Source: Variovorax sp. (GTDB lineage Bacteria > Pseudomonadota > Gammaproteobacteria > Burkholderiales > Burkholderiaceae_C). Taken from it: a DNA stretch of 64,000 nucleotides. Position numbers and translations under genes: made by a program. Shown here one piece after another: positions 9,175-17,368 of this stretch. A model generated the notes under the pieces. The model had not been told where the DNA came from, did not search any database, and saw nothing but the letters and a program-made list of their open reading frames with translations. The stretch is from assembly GCA_025352265.1 (NCBI GenBank), contig JANXTS010000011.1:36402-100401 (forward strand), given 5' to 3'. Position 1 is the first letter of the stretch; every line of letters starts with the position of its first letter.

Positions 9175-10239
9175 ATGCAGGCTCCTGCCACCGCCCCCCC
9201 CACTGCCCTTCTGGGCGCCTTGTTGCGCCTCTTCGAATTCGCGTCGGCCTTGCTGGTTGGCGGATTGTTGTCGGTGTCTTCGCTGGCAGGCGCCCAAACT
9301 GCGCCGCAGCTCGATGTCGCACCCGTCCGCTTCGGGATTCTGCCCTTGGGCGGGGCCTTCGAATCCCGTAACGACTGGGAGCCGGTGCTTGCCGACCTGA
9401 GCCGCGCCCTGGGTCGACCCGTCGCGGTGCTGTCGGTGACGTCGTACGAAGCGCTCGAACAGGCCATCCAGCGTAATCAGGTCGACATGGCGTTTCTCTC
9501 CGGAAAGATGGCGCTAGATGCGGTGACGCAGCGCCGTATGAAGGTCATTGCGCAAGTCATCCGGCACGACGGCCTGCCCGGTTATCGATCGCTCTTGCTG
9601 GCGCGCAAGACCGGGCCCAAGACCTCGATCAAGGGCCTGCTCGCCGCGCCCGAACAGTGGCGCCTGGCGCGTGGGGAGAACCGTTCGGTGTCGGGCTTCA
9701 TCGTGCCGCAACTGCAGTTTTTCCTGCCGAACAACATCGCCATGGAGACGCGTTTTGCGAGTGAGTTGGTCGGCACGCACCAGGTCAACGCGCTGGCCGT
9801 GGCCAATGGCGAGGCCGATGTCGCGACCAACAACACGGCGGATTTCGAGCGCTTCAAGCTGCAATTTCCGATCGAGGCCGATCGGTTGCAGGCGATCTGG
9901 GAATCGGAACTGATTCCGCACGCCCAGATCGTCGTGCGCCGCGACTACCCGCCTGCATTCCAGACCAAGGTGCAAAGCTTTTTGGTGGCCTATGGTCGCG
10001 GCAAAGGTGTACGCAGCGATACCGAACGCGCCATGCTCAGGTCGCTGCACGACCTGGCTGGTTTCGTTGCAGCAGACAACACCTCGCTCATGCCCGCCGC
10101 CAAGCTGGCCTATCAGCTCGCCAGGCAAAGCGCGATGAGCGCGCAATGGGTCAACGGCGATGCGCGCCAGGCACGCCTGCAGCGCATCGAGAGCACATAC
10201 GCCGAGCAGCTCGCAGCCCTGCGCGAAGGTGCGCCTTGA
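9175..10239 (+). CDS. PhnD-like periplasmic substrate-binding protein
   Basis: 354 residues from ATG 9175. In-frame TTG 9169 and GTG 9139 are alternative starts, and no clear Shine-Dalgarno sequence decides. A signal peptide is evident (hydrophobic FEFASALLVGGLLSVSSLA, then GAQTA). The mature chain follows the phosphate/phosphonate-binding PhnD pattern: VRFGILPLGG at the N-lobe, SYEALEQAIQRNQVDMAFLSG, then NALAVANGEADVATNNTADFERF and ELIPHAQIVVRRDYP. No transporter membrane or ATPase subunits are adjacent. Because it is divergent from a hybrid kinase by only 25 bp, a ligand-sensing role for that kinase is plausible but inferred. Confidence 0.75.
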   Translation: MQAPATAPPTALLGALLRLFEFASALLVGGLLSVSSLAGAQTAPQLDVAPVRFGILPLGGAFESRNDWEPVLADLSRALGRPVAVLSVTSYEALEQAIQRNQVDMAFLSGKMALDAVTQRRMKVIAQVIRHDGLPGYRSLLLARKTGPKTSIKGLLAAPEQWRLARGENRSVSGFIVPQLQFFLPNNIAMETRFASELVGTHQVNALAVANGEADVATNNTADFERFKLQFPIEADRLQAIWESELIPHAQIVVRRDYPPAFQTKVQSFLVAYGRGKGVRSDTERAMLRSLHDLAGFVAADNTSLMPAAKLAYQLARQSAMSAQWVNGDARQARLQRIESTYAEQLAALREGAP

Positions 10240-10541
10240 GCGTCAAGGCGCTCCGGTCGTCGTTTGGCCCCAACTGCCACTGGTGCGGTCGGCCGATGGA
10301 CTTTGGCGAACCCTTCGGTCGGCCAGAGTCGGCCACCATCGAGCACCTCAACGATGCGACGCTGGGCAGTGTGCGCAAGCAAAGCCATCGACGCCTGGCG
10401 CATGCCGTCTGCAACCAGATGCGCAACGAGTTCAAGTTGCAGGCGGAGCGGCAATTCAAGCGGTGGATCGAGGCGCGGCGTCACTCATTGGCTAACGGAC
10501 ACACGGGCGAACAGGCGGCGAGCGGGCGCGGCGGCGGCTGA
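10236..10541 (+). CDS. Small HNH-like zinc-knuckle protein
   Basis: 101 residues. The proposed start is TTG at 10236, overlapping the TGA of the binding-protein gene and preceded by GAAGGT, which fits translational coupling. The core CHWCGRPM, a spacer, then ATIEHL and RRLAHAVCNQMRNE resembles the CxxC/H/N arrangement of compact HNH endonucleases. A canonical second CxxC is not evident. It could act on nucleic acid or be a structural zinc protein. The function is not established from sequence and the link with the upstream sensor gene is unexplained. Confidence 0.55.
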   Translation: MSVKALRSSFGPNCHWCGRPMDFGEPFGRPESATIEHLNDATLGSVRKQSHRRLAHAVCNQMRNEFKLQAERQFKRWIEARRHSLANGHTGEQAASGRGGG

Positions 10542-10603
10542 CAACGAGCCGACCGGGAACGTGTAACGCTGTGCATCGTTAAAGCAATATCCGGAGTTTG
10601 TAG

Positions 10604-10852
10604 ATGCAGAAGATTCTGTTAGCGCTCGTCGCATCCCTCGTCGTTCTTGGCGCTCACGCCCAGATCGGCAAAGCCGCCTCCGAGGCGACCGATTCGGTCC
10701 AGCACAAGATCGACGAGAAGCGTGCCGATAGCGCGGCCAAGAAGAGTGGCCCGATCGGCAAGGCAGTCAACAACGTCAAGTCCGGTTATCACAAGAACCG
10801 TGCGAAGAGCTCGGCCAGCAAGGCCAAGCAGTCGCTCAAGAACGCGGGCTGA
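10604..10852 (+). CDS. Small secreted lysine-rich protein
   Basis: 82 residues. The signal peptide is clear (MQKILLALVASLVVLGAHA), with predicted cleavage before QIGK. The mature ~63 residues are strongly basic and low-complexity, with many Lys, Ala and Ser and an AKKSGPIGKAVNNVKSGYHK stretch. The start codon is preceded by a purine-rich ccGGAGtttgtag. No enzymatic motif is visible. It is probably a small periplasmic or exported protein of unknown role. It is followed by an inverted repeat at 10862-10887 and a second hairpin near 10932. Confidence 0.6.
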   Translation: MQKILLALVASLVVLGAHAQIGKAASEATDSVQHKIDEKRADSAAKKSGPIGKAVNNVKSGYHKNRAKSSASKAKQSLKNAG

Positions 10853-10931
10853 TGGAAGAAGCGGCGGTCCGGATCACCTGACCGCCGTAGTCGTTGACGA
10901 GACTCAAGGTTGAGTGCAACTCGATCGATGC

Positions 10932-10958
10932 GGCGAGCGATGCTCACATCGACTCGCC
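10932..10958. terminator. Stem-loop between convergent genes, possible bidirectional terminator
   Basis: GGCGAGCGATG, loop ctca, then CATCG-a-CTCGCC: an 11-bp stem with one bulge, directly after the minus-strand metallo-hydrolase gene and downstream of the small secreted protein gene. A second 8-bp inverted repeat (CGGCGGTC / GACCGCCG, 10862-10887) lies just before it. Neither has a strong T-run, so factor-independent termination is uncertain. Confidence 0.4.
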
Positions 10959-10965
10959 GTCTTCC

Positions 10966-11943
10966 TTAGTTGGTCGAACATCCTGCGGCACACGCGCCGG
11001 TCGAGGTGAACTCCATCGTGATGCCCGACAGCGGCACGTACACAGGCACCTTCACCGCCTTGATGAAGGCTTCGGTCTTGCTGCCGGGACGGACCTTGCC
11101 GCCGATGGTGCCTACCTCGTTCGCATGCGATGCGATGACAGATGCGGGCTTTACCAATTCGTTCATCACGAAGGAGGCTTCGGCCGGCCCGGTGGTGAAG
11201 CCGTCGCCCATATTCATGACGGCCAGTTTGGCCTTGTAGAGATCGCGCACCACGCGCTCCTGGTCGGCGGTGACACCGGTATCGCCGGAGAGGTATGTGA
11301 CGAGTCCGTTGCTGAACCGCAGCACGTAGCCGGTCGCCAGGCCCACGTCGCCGGCAATGCCGGCTTCCTTCATCGCCTTGCCGAGTTCACCGCCGATGTA
11401 CTCGGGGTCGACGCCGTTGCTGTGCATGGCCGTCACTGTCGCGATGCGAACGCCGCCCACCGTCACGCTGCCGCCGAAGCGCGCGAGCATCGAGTTGGCA
11501 GGGTCGCCGCCGAGGGCTTTGAGCTTGGCCGCGAAGAACGGCGGCATCTCGCTGCCCGTGACGATCTTCGATTTCTTGGCGAGCGCGATGTTGACCGCGT
11601 TGGAGTTGGGCATGTCCGACACCGACATGTCGGGACTGCCGCAGGTGCCCGAGTTGGGCGCCTTGTTGTGCGCGTCGCCGAGATGGTCGCCATGCATGTG
11701 GCTCACCAGCAGGATGTCGATCTTTCCGAGCCGAGGGTCAGTTGCGCCGGCCACGGTACGGCCCGGGTCGTAGAGGATGCGGGTGCCGTTCGGGTCTTCG
11801 AAGATCAGTGCACGGTCTTGCTGGCAGAACTCGCCGTCGATGCCACCGAGCGGAGTTACCTTGACGTTTTGCGCTAGCGCGGGCATGGCCAGCAGGGTCG
11901 ACAGCGCGGCAACGGCCGCCATGAACTTGATCGATCGATTCAT
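10966..11943 (-). CDS. Periplasmic metallo-beta-lactamase-fold hydrolase
   Basis: 325 residues from ATG 11943, chosen because GGAAAT precedes it and a signal peptide follows at once (MAAVAALSTLLAMPALA). The frame continues upstream to 12270 without support. The mature protein has the metal-binding signature SHMHGDHLGD and the later metal ligand in LSGDTGVTAD, plus ASHANEVG near the C-terminus, as in UlaG/RomA-like MBL-fold hydrolases. Four Cys include a C-terminal CAAGC. Substrate is unknown; a beta-lactam or lactone role should not be assumed. It stands alone, divergent from the glutathione S-transferase gene. Confidence 0.8.
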   Translation of the reverse strand: MNRSIKFMAAVAALSTLLAMPALAQNVKVTPLGGIDGEFCQQDRALIFEDPNGTRILYDPGRTVAGATDPRLGKIDILLVSHMHGDHLGDAHNKAPNSGTCGSPDMSVSDMPNSNAVNIALAKKSKIVTGSEMPPFFAAKLKALGGDPANSMLARFGGSVTVGGVRIATVTAMHSNGVDPEYIGGELGKAMKEAGIAGDVGLATGYVLRFSNGLVTYLSGDTGVTADQERVVRDLYKAKLAVMNMGDGFTTGPAEASFVMNELVKPASVIASHANEVGTIGGKVRPGSKTEAFIKAVKVPVYVPLSGITMEFTSTGACAAGCSTN

Positions 11944-12283
11944 TGAATTTCCGACGGGTTTGGAGAGGAAGGGGAAGGGAAAAGACACAGCGAAAAAACG
12001 AGTATCGCGGCATCGGGCCGTGCCATGCATGAGTCGGTGCAGTGACCTTGAACTTGACTTCGACTTCTGAAGCCCAGCGCTGCCGGATGGATGCCGAACC
12101 TCCATTGGGAGGCCGCTGTTTGCGTTGGCGTGTACCTGGATGAGCAGGACGCGATCGGTGCCGTTGCGCCGCATGCAGGATCGGGCACGCCGCTCGCGAA
12201 GAGTCACGGGAAATAATCGATCAGAAGCCGCCGTTTGGGTCGCATCATTCGTAGCGAATGCTTCCGCCATGCAAAGGAGAACT
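11944..12283. other. Divergent intergenic region of 340 bp without a gene
   Basis: This lies between the start of the metallo-hydrolase gene (minus) and the glutathione S-transferase gene (plus), so it should hold both promoters. I see a short cttgaacttgacttcgacttc direct-repeat-like run near 12050-12070 but no convincing -35/-10 pair. ORFs through it are frame shadows with no recognisable product. Confidence 0.4.
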
Positions 12284-12931
12284 ATGCTGAAAGTCTACGG
12301 ATTCGGACGCGTCAACTCGGCCGCCCGCGGCCACACCCGCGACCTGCGGGTTCTGTGGGCACTCGAAGAACTGCAGATGCCCTTCGAGCTCATCGGCATG
12401 GATCATCCGGCGCGTGAACTCAACACCGATGACTACCGCAAACTGAATCCGTTCGAGCAGCTTCCGGCGATCGATGACGACGGGGTCGTGCTGACTGAAT
12501 CGGCGGCGATTCTGATCTACCTTGCGAAGAAGGCGAACAAGTTGATTCCAAGTGATCCCGCGGGCGAGGCGCAGGTCATCCGCTGGTGCTTGGCAGCAAT
12601 GAACTCGATCGAGCTACCGCTGATGAGCGTCCTCTACATCGACTGGACTGCCGACGGCGGCGCAGGCGCGGCCAAGCCCAGGCAGTTCATGGCGGGCTGG
12701 GCTCAACGCTTGTTCACCGGACTGGAGCGCTGGCTGAAGGGCCGTGAGTTCGTGGCCACCGACAATTTCACGGTGGCCGACATCCTCATGTCGCATGTGC
12801 TCGCAGAGGTCAGAGATGAACGGCTGCTGGAGCCATTCGAGAACATCCGGAGCTATCGCGACCGTTGCGTGTCTCGGGCCGCATGGCGGCGAACGATGGA
12901 GAAGTATCTGGCTCGGGTGGAAGCGGGCTGA
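12284..12931 (+). CDS. Glutathione S-transferase family protein
   Basis: 215 residues. ATG 12284 has AAGGAGA four bases upstream, which decides it over the ATG at 12269. The N-terminal thioredoxin-like domain contains LNPFEQLPAIDDDG and LTESAAILIYLAKK (cis-Pro and Ser/Glu glutathione-binding positions). The C-terminal helical domain has the conserved N-capping and hydrophobic-staple segment NFTVADILMSHV. Length and domain order fit cytosolic bacterial GSTs. Neighbours give no pathway clue. Confidence 0.85.
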   Translation: MLKVYGFGRVNSAARGHTRDLRVLWALEELQMPFELIGMDHPARELNTDDYRKLNPFEQLPAIDDDGVVLTESAAILIYLAKKANKLIPSDPAGEAQVIRWCLAAMNSIELPLMSVLYIDWTADGGAGAAKPRQFMAGWAQRLFTGLERWLKGREFVATDNFTVADILMSHVLAEVRDERLLEPFENIRSYRDRCVSRAAWRRTMEKYLARVEAG

Positions 12932-13684
12932 AATTGGCAGCGCGGCCGCCGAAGCCGATGGCAATTCTTCGCGTCTTCGCGGGAGCTGGTCTCAAGGTCT
13001 GCTTTTGAGACGACGCTATGTCGGGTGAGGCTCCAAATGTTCCGGCGAACCTATGGCGGGATTCGGGCCAGAAGTGGTCGTTCCTCACGCTGCCTCGCCT
13101 TCCTTTAACGACCTTCACAGGCGCGTTGATCGCGCCGCTAAAGTGGGCCGAGGCCGTTTGATATGTCACCCCACGAACTAACCATCGAATTCACATCGCG
13201 TTCACGGCGCTGTTGGTTTCGCTTGTAAAAGTTGTGACGGTACGAGCCGATGAGCAGGCGTATTCCGACGAGCTAGACACGATAGTTGAACCCTTTGGCA
13301 ATCCATGGTGTGCAGCTCACTCGACTACGGTGCTCGCTTGGATCGGGCGTTGATCCTGCCTCGCTATGGCTTTAGCCGCGACAACGGCCGAGTGGAAGCC
13401 CTTGTCGCATAGCGCCGATTGGCTGCGGGCGGTGCAGGCGGGAGTCGGCTCCTAACGGGTCAATACCTGTCGCTCATCACGGTTGTTCAATTCCACAGCA
13501 TTGACACCGCGCAAGCCAGCCAAAGCGCCGTACATTGATCAACCAATGGACGTTAATCGAGCCAAAGGTCGATTGACACGACCACCGTTGCCAACGGTCG
13601 CAACTTCTTTTCCGTGGCTGGACACAGCGATCTCGACCGTGCCCGAGGCCTGGAAAGCCATGCTAGATAAGGTATTTCTCTCCG
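12932..13684. other. 753-bp stretch with no convincing gene
   Basis: Several short ORFs occur in different frames, but none has a ribosome site, compositional support or recognisable family. Short in-frame pieces near 13250-13410 (for example LILPRYGFSRDNGRVEALVA in one frame) look like decayed coding sequence. One copy of the GGGCC-centred repeat sits at 13061-13084. This is the left edge of a looser accessory region that runs to the T6SS. Confidence 0.4.
13061..13084. repeat. GGGCC-centred dispersed repeat, copy 1
   Basis: attcGGGCCAGAAGtGGTCg-type sequence. It resembles four further copies at 14251, 14895, 15313 and 15784, all in the 13-16 kb accessory region and mostly at gene ends. It matches half of the palindromic consensus seen best in copy 5. 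Confidence 0.4.
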
Positions 13685-14326
13685 ATGTTTCTCATAGTCA
13701 TCACATCGCTATTGATCACCGTTGCGCTGCCCTGCTTCTGCGTAGTCTGGAAGTTGGTTTTGGGTAAGGCGGCTTACGCCTCCGTGGGTGCTCCGTCGGT
13801 GGTCGTTGCAACTTTGTGTGCAGAGGCAAGCTTGTTGGTGGCCGTATTCGTAGGGTCCTGTTTCGATGTCAGCGCGTGGGCCGCCTCCGGCACATTGGGT
13901 GATGCTGCACATTGGGCGACGATCGCAAACAGGACGATTACTGCGTTCACGCTCAGCCTCTTTCCTATCCTTCCCGCCATCGGCGTCTTTGCCGTGCCCA
14001 TATCGGCCGTGCTCGTCAGAAGGCGCGCGCTTAACTACTTCAGCTTGATTGCGGCGCTGGCGTTGATCTGGGTGCTGCTTATAGGTCTGTCAATGCTAGT
14101 CCCGGAACAGAACGAATGGGGACGCGGCCATCATTGGGAGTCGCTTATACAGACGGCGGGTTTGCTTGCCATTCTTCTTGGTCGTGCGCTATTGCACTCG
14201 GCAGTACGTCCGCCCACGTCCGGTCGATTTAGCGGTGCAGTGAACAGCGGAAATCGGGCCAGGACCGGACGTTCGTCACGGTCGCCTAGTCGCATCGAGG
14301 GGCGCTCCTGCCCATTTGCGATGTGA
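13685..14326 (+). CDS. Small multi-pass membrane protein of unknown function
   Basis: 213 residues with about five predicted transmembrane segments (roughly 2-26, 35-58, 87-112, 118-140 and 155-172). The ~40-residue soluble tail is basic and encoded largely by the repeat copy at 14216-14272, so the original stop may have been lost when the element arrived. No Shine-Dalgarno sequence is obvious at ATG 13685. I do not recognise the family. Composition is more AT-rich than the flanking operons. Confidence 0.5.
   Translation: MFLIVITSLLITVALPCFCVVWKLVLGKAAYASVGAPSVVVATLCAEASLLVAVFVGSCFDVSAWAASGTLGDAAHWATIANRTITAFTLSLFPILPAIGVFAVPISAVLVRRRALNYFSLIAALALIWVLLIGLSMLVPEQNEWGRGHHWESLIQTAGLLAILLGRALLHSAVRPPTSGRFSGAVNSGNRARTGRSSRSPSRIEGRSCPFAM
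14216..14272. repeat. Hairpin-forming dispersed repeat, copy 2
   Basis: Perfect 10-bp arms ACGTCCGGTC (14216-14225) and GACCGGACGT (14263-14272), extended inward by CGATTT / AAATCG after a small bulge. The right half contains the shared aaatcGGGCCAGgaCCGGacgttc motif. It lies inside the 3' end of the membrane-protein ORF. Confidence 0.5.
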
Positions 14327-14889
14327 CGCTCGAGTCGCATCGATTGATGCATCGCATGATCCACACCCCAGCTATTCCGTCCGTCGTCGAACTTGAATTT
14401 TGGTCGCGGCCAGGCTCAAAACTTTTCTTACCGGGAGGTAAGGAGTTGGCTGCACGCTGCAGGACCGATCTGAACTTGAAAGCATCGGTCATTCTGGGAT
14501 TGAACTTCGCCTCAGATCCAGTTGATCTGCGGAACTTGCTGACAGCCATCGATAGCGGCGAAATAGATGCAAACGTTGTTCGGTCGTTCTTTGACGAACG
14601 CCAGCTAGACAGCACCGCGGCAAATCACGATCTCGCCGCGCGGTTTTTGGCGCAATCTTATGGACAGCAGCTAGCGTGGCTTCATATCCCCAATAGCCAA
14701 GAAGGCCTATCGTTGCTCGAATCACTGTTCGCTTGGGCCCACACGCACGAACTCGTTGTCGTGGAGCCTTACCGTGAGTACTGCGTTTTTGACCCGGCCA
14801 GCGCAGCCATGTTGTTCAGCGCCGCATCGCCCTCCGTCGATCTCTGGTGGGATCGACCGGCGCAGGTGCACAGCGAGACGGTTGTTTGA
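14323..14889 (+). CDS. Hypothetical protein
   Basis: 188 residues if it starts at GTG 14323, which overlaps the preceding stop as GTGA. ATG 14347 and 14356 are alternatives, and no Shine-Dalgarno sequence separates them. The protein is soluble and mixed alpha/beta. It has a VVELEFWSRPGSKLFLPGG opening, a LDLRNLL-type helix-rich middle, and a C-terminal VVVEPYREYCVFDPASAAMLF segment. I do not recognise a family. The gene is followed directly by another repeat copy. Confidence 0.55.
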   Translation: MTLESHRLMHRMIHTPAIPSVVELEFWSRPGSKLFLPGGKELAARCRTDLNLKASVILGLNFASDPVDLRNLLTAIDSGEIDANVVRSFFDERQLDSTAANHDLAARFLAQSYGQQLAWLHIPNSQEGLSLLESLFAWAHTHELVVVEPYREYCVFDPASAAMLFSAASPSVDLWWDRPAQVHSETVV

Positions 14890-14894
14890 GCCCG

Positions 14895-14920
14895 CAATCG
14901 GGGCCAGAGGCGGTCCTTCG
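14895..14920. repeat. GGGCC-centred dispersed repeat, copy 3
   Basis: caatcGGGGCCAGAGGCGGTCCTTCG, six bases after the stop of the preceding ORF. It is similar to copies 1, 2 and 4. The left arm of the hairpin is not well conserved here. Confidence 0.4.
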
Positions 14921-15040
14921 CCGTAACCGCTTGTCTTGCCCCACGCAGCAAGTGAAAAGCGCTCTTACGTCACGCTTGTCTGGAGAAAGCGAAGGTTCAC
15001 CGCGATACCATTCCCGATTGATTTTCAGGGAGAAAAAAAC

Positions 15041-15289
15041 ATGAAATGGATCGTGACTGCGTTCGTGTCGGTTACTTTTGCGGTGCTGTCGTTCAATGCT
15101 TTCATTGCGAACGACCTGAGCAAAGGTAGGAGCGAAAACGCGTTCATCGGAATGATGACGGGCGTATACGGATGGTTGCTCTCGTCTATTGGATCGGTGC
15201 CATCAGGAATTGTGTTCGCCTTGTGCGCGATCGGCATCTTGCTGTTGGCCGTGCTGGATGGCCGTGGTGCGAAGAAGTCGGATTTCTAA
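15041..15289 (+). CDS. Small inner-membrane protein
   Basis: 82 residues. The start is well supported by AGGGAG eight bases upstream of ATG 15041. Two hydrophobic segments (about 3-22 and 46-70) are separated by a short polar loop (NDLSKGRSENAF), and there is a charged C-terminal tail (DGRGAKKSDF). No family is recognised. It lies between repeat copies 3 and 4 in the accessory region. Confidence 0.6.
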   Translation: MKWIVTAFVSVTFAVLSFNAFIANDLSKGRSENAFIGMMTGVYGWLLSSIGSVPSGIVFALCAIGILLLAVLDGRGAKKSDF

Positions 15290-15312
15290 AGTGCAGAGCG
15301 GCCGCCAGATCT

Positions 15313-15338
15313 GCAACCGGGCCAAAACCGGTCAGTCG
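15313..15338. repeat. GGGCC-centred dispersed repeat, copy 4
   Basis: caaccGGGCCAAAACCGGTCAGTCG, 23 bases after the stop of the small membrane-protein gene. A TGCAGA / TCTGCA inverted repeat lies at its left. Confidence 0.4.
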
Positions 15339-15358
15339 ATGCCGTCGATTTAAACTAC

Positions 15359-15766
15359 GTGAAACGTTTTTTGGGGTTCGCTCGCATCTCCGCTGCAATC
15401 GCCGGCGGCGTCATCGTTGTATTTCTAGTCAAGCCGATTGCGGCGCTGATATCTGGTGAGTTCACCGGTGGCGTGCCTCCCGCGACTGCGGGACGGACGG
15501 TGTACGAAATCAGCGCGAACGTCGTTGCGCTGCTTATGTTGGGCTTCCTCTTCGGCGTACTTCACGGATGGACCTTCGGTCTTACATTTCTCCGCCAGAC
15601 AGCAATCGCAGCTACCGTTCCGGTGTTTCTCCTATGGGTTTTTTTAACCATTGCGACATGGTTTGTTGCTGCTCCCGCCGTTATCGCTGTTGTGCTCTTC
15701 GGTTTCGCGGTATTGGTGGGCGCGCGATTCGGCGCAGGATTCCCTGGAGCTTGCAGCCTTTCCTAG
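15359..15766 (+). CDS. Small multi-pass membrane protein of unknown function
   Basis: 135 residues from GTG 15359; no ATG start is available in frame and no strong Shine-Dalgarno sequence is seen, so the start is uncertain. About four transmembrane segments are predicted (roughly 8-30, 48-70, 78-98 and 100-122). No family is recognised. It lies between repeat copies 4 and 5, and is the last gene before the T6SS locus. Confidence 0.5.
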   Translation: MKRFLGFARISAAIAGGVIVVFLVKPIAALISGEFTGGVPPATAGRTVYEISANVVALLMLGFLFGVLHGWTFGLTFLRQTAIAATVPVFLLWVFLTIATWFVAAPAVIAVVLFGFAVLVGARFGAGFPGACSLS

Positions 15767-15783
15767 ACGCCTGAGCCAGTTTG

Positions 15784-15812
15784 AGTGACCGCTTCGGGCC
15801 CAAAGCAGTCAC
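15784..15812. repeat. GGGCC-centred dispersed repeat, copy 5 (palindromic)
   Basis: GTGACCGCTTCGGGCCCAAAGCAGTCAC-like sequence. It is nearly a perfect palindrome around GGGCCC with two mismatched pairs, and shows the full symmetry that the other copies carry only in part. It lies 18 bp after a stop codon. Confidence 0.5.
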
Positions 15813-16018
15813 ACGCTCCAACCGCTCATTAGTGCCCGCCTGCTGCCACCCCATGCGCACTGAACCATAAGCCCGCACACCCAATCGACGAAGGCCTTCT
15901 AGGCCCTTCGACTTAGACCCAACGCCCCCGTCTAGGCCGTTAGGCGGATTTGCCGTTCCTCCCTGGCGCCGGAAACTAGATGTTTCTTTCTGGCACCCCT
16001 GCCATTGACGGAGCGCGG

Positions 16019-17350
16019 ATGAGTTGGCGAACAAAAGTGGTTTGGAGCGAGGGGATGCTGCTGCAACCTCAGCACCTGCAGCAAAGCGAGCGCCACGCCG
16101 ACCATGCCCGGCATGTGCTCCTGCGCACCACCACGCCGTACGCATGGGGCTTTGCTGAAATCGAAATCGACCAGGCCGCGCTCACGCTCGGCAAGCTGGC
16201 GCTGGTGCGTGCTGTCGGCGTGTTCGGCGACGGCACCGTGTTCGACATGCCCGCTGTCGATCCGTTGCCCGACCCCATCGACATCCCGCCGACGATGCGC
16301 GACGAAGCGGTCGTGCTCGCCTTGCCGTTGCGCCGCGCCGGTGCCCGCGAGGCCGATGCAGAAGGCTACGACGATCTTGTGCGCCATCGCGTGCTCGAGT
16401 CCGAAGTGCCGGACTCCAACACTGCCGGCGAACGTGCCGCGATGCTGCAGCTCGGGCAGCTTCATACGCGGCTGATGCGGGCCGGTGAGACAACCGATGC
16501 ATGGACCACCGTCAACGTCGCCCGCGTGGTCGAGCGCCGTGTCGACAACCAGGTGCAGCTGGATCGCAACTTGCTGCCGCCGTTGCTCGATGTCGCCGCG
16601 CATGCAGTGATTCGTTCGTGGCTCGACGAGCTGCTCGGCCTGCTGCGCCAACGCGGTGAAGCACTGGCTGGCCGCATGACCCAGGGCGGCACCGGCGGTG
16701 TTGCCGAGATTGCCGACTTCATGCTGCTGCAAACCGTCAACCGCAACGAGGCGGTGTTCGCGCATCTGGCGACGAGCGCGATGCTGCATCCGCAACGCTT
16801 CTTCGAGCATGCGCTGGCACTGGCCGGCGACCTTGCGAGCTTCAGGGATTCGCGTCGCGTGGCGCGCTTCGGCCCCTACGTGCACGACGACCTCGCGCTG
16901 ACCTTTCGCTCGGTCATGGACGATCTGCGGCGCAGCCTGTCGATGGTGCTCGAACAATCGGCCATTCGAATCGAACTGCACGACCGCAAGCATGGCGTGC
17001 GCGTCGCCGTCATCCCCGATGTCGAGCTGCAGCGCAACGCGACCTTCGTGCTTGCGGTCAACGCGCAGATGCCGAGCGAAGCCTTGCGCGCGCGCTTTCC
17101 GACGCAGGTCAAGATCGGCCCGGTCGAGCGCATTCGCGACCTGGTCAACCTCGCGTTGCCCGGCGTCACGCTCATGCCGATGCCGGTCGCACCGCGGCAG
17201 ATTCCGTTTCATTCGGGCGCCAACTACTTCGAGCTGGAGACGCGCAACAGCGACCTGTGGCGCCAGCTGGAAGCATCGGGTGGCGTCGCGATGCACATCG
17301 CCGGCGATTTCCCTGGCCTCGACCTAGCGTTCTGGGCGATCCGTTCCTAG
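16019..17350 (+). CDS. tssK: T6SS baseplate subunit TssK
   Basis: 443 residues from ATG 16019. This start gives the standard MSWRTKVVWSEGMLLQPQHLQQ-type opening of the family (shown in part) and has GGAG upstream; the frame also has an ATG at 15980. The full-length TssK/ImpJ/VasE pattern is present, including the N-terminal shell domain and a C-terminal QIPFHSGANYFELE...WAIRS segment. TssK trimers connect the TssFG baseplate wedges to the TssJLM membrane complex. It is first in the plus-strand T6SS operon, 18 bp before tssL. Confidence 0.93.
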   Translation: MSWRTKVVWSEGMLLQPQHLQQSERHADHARHVLLRTTTPYAWGFAEIEIDQAALTLGKLALVRAVGVFGDGTVFDMPAVDPLPDPIDIPPTMRDEAVVLALPLRRAGAREADAEGYDDLVRHRVLESEVPDSNTAGERAAMLQLGQLHTRLMRAGETTDAWTTVNVARVVERRVDNQVQLDRNLLPPLLDVAAHAVIRSWLDELLGLLRQRGEALAGRMTQGGTGGVAEIADFMLLQTVNRNEAVFAHLATSAMLHPQRFFEHALALAGDLASFRDSRRVARFGPYVHDDLALTFRSVMDDLRRSLSMVLEQSAIRIELHDRKHGVRVAVIPDVELQRNATFVLAVNAQMPSEALRARFPTQVKIGPVERIRDLVNLALPGVTLMPMPVAPRQIPFHSGANYFELETRNSDLWRQLEASGGVAMHIAGDFPGLDLAFWAIRS

Positions 17351-17368
17351 CGCGCAGCGGGAGATGAC

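Noticed and set aside
9150..9467. N-terminal extension of the hybrid kinase to 9467
   Set aside because: It would cover the divergent binding-protein gene. GTG 9149 has a good ribosome site and places the membrane helix correctly.
11944..12270. N-terminal extension of the metallo-hydrolase to 12270
   Set aside because: The signal peptide begins at ATG 11943 with its own ribosome site; the upstream part has no domain.
13250..13410. Short ORF pieces resembling the end of a protein
   Set aside because: Pieces lie in different frames with no ribosome site or family match; described only as possible decayed sequence.
13000..15960. Possible integron cassette array (small ORFs each followed by an inverted repeat)
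   Set aside because: No integron integrase is present and the repeats lack consistent GTTRRRY / RYYYAAC pairs. An isolated GTTAGGC near 15939 is not enough.
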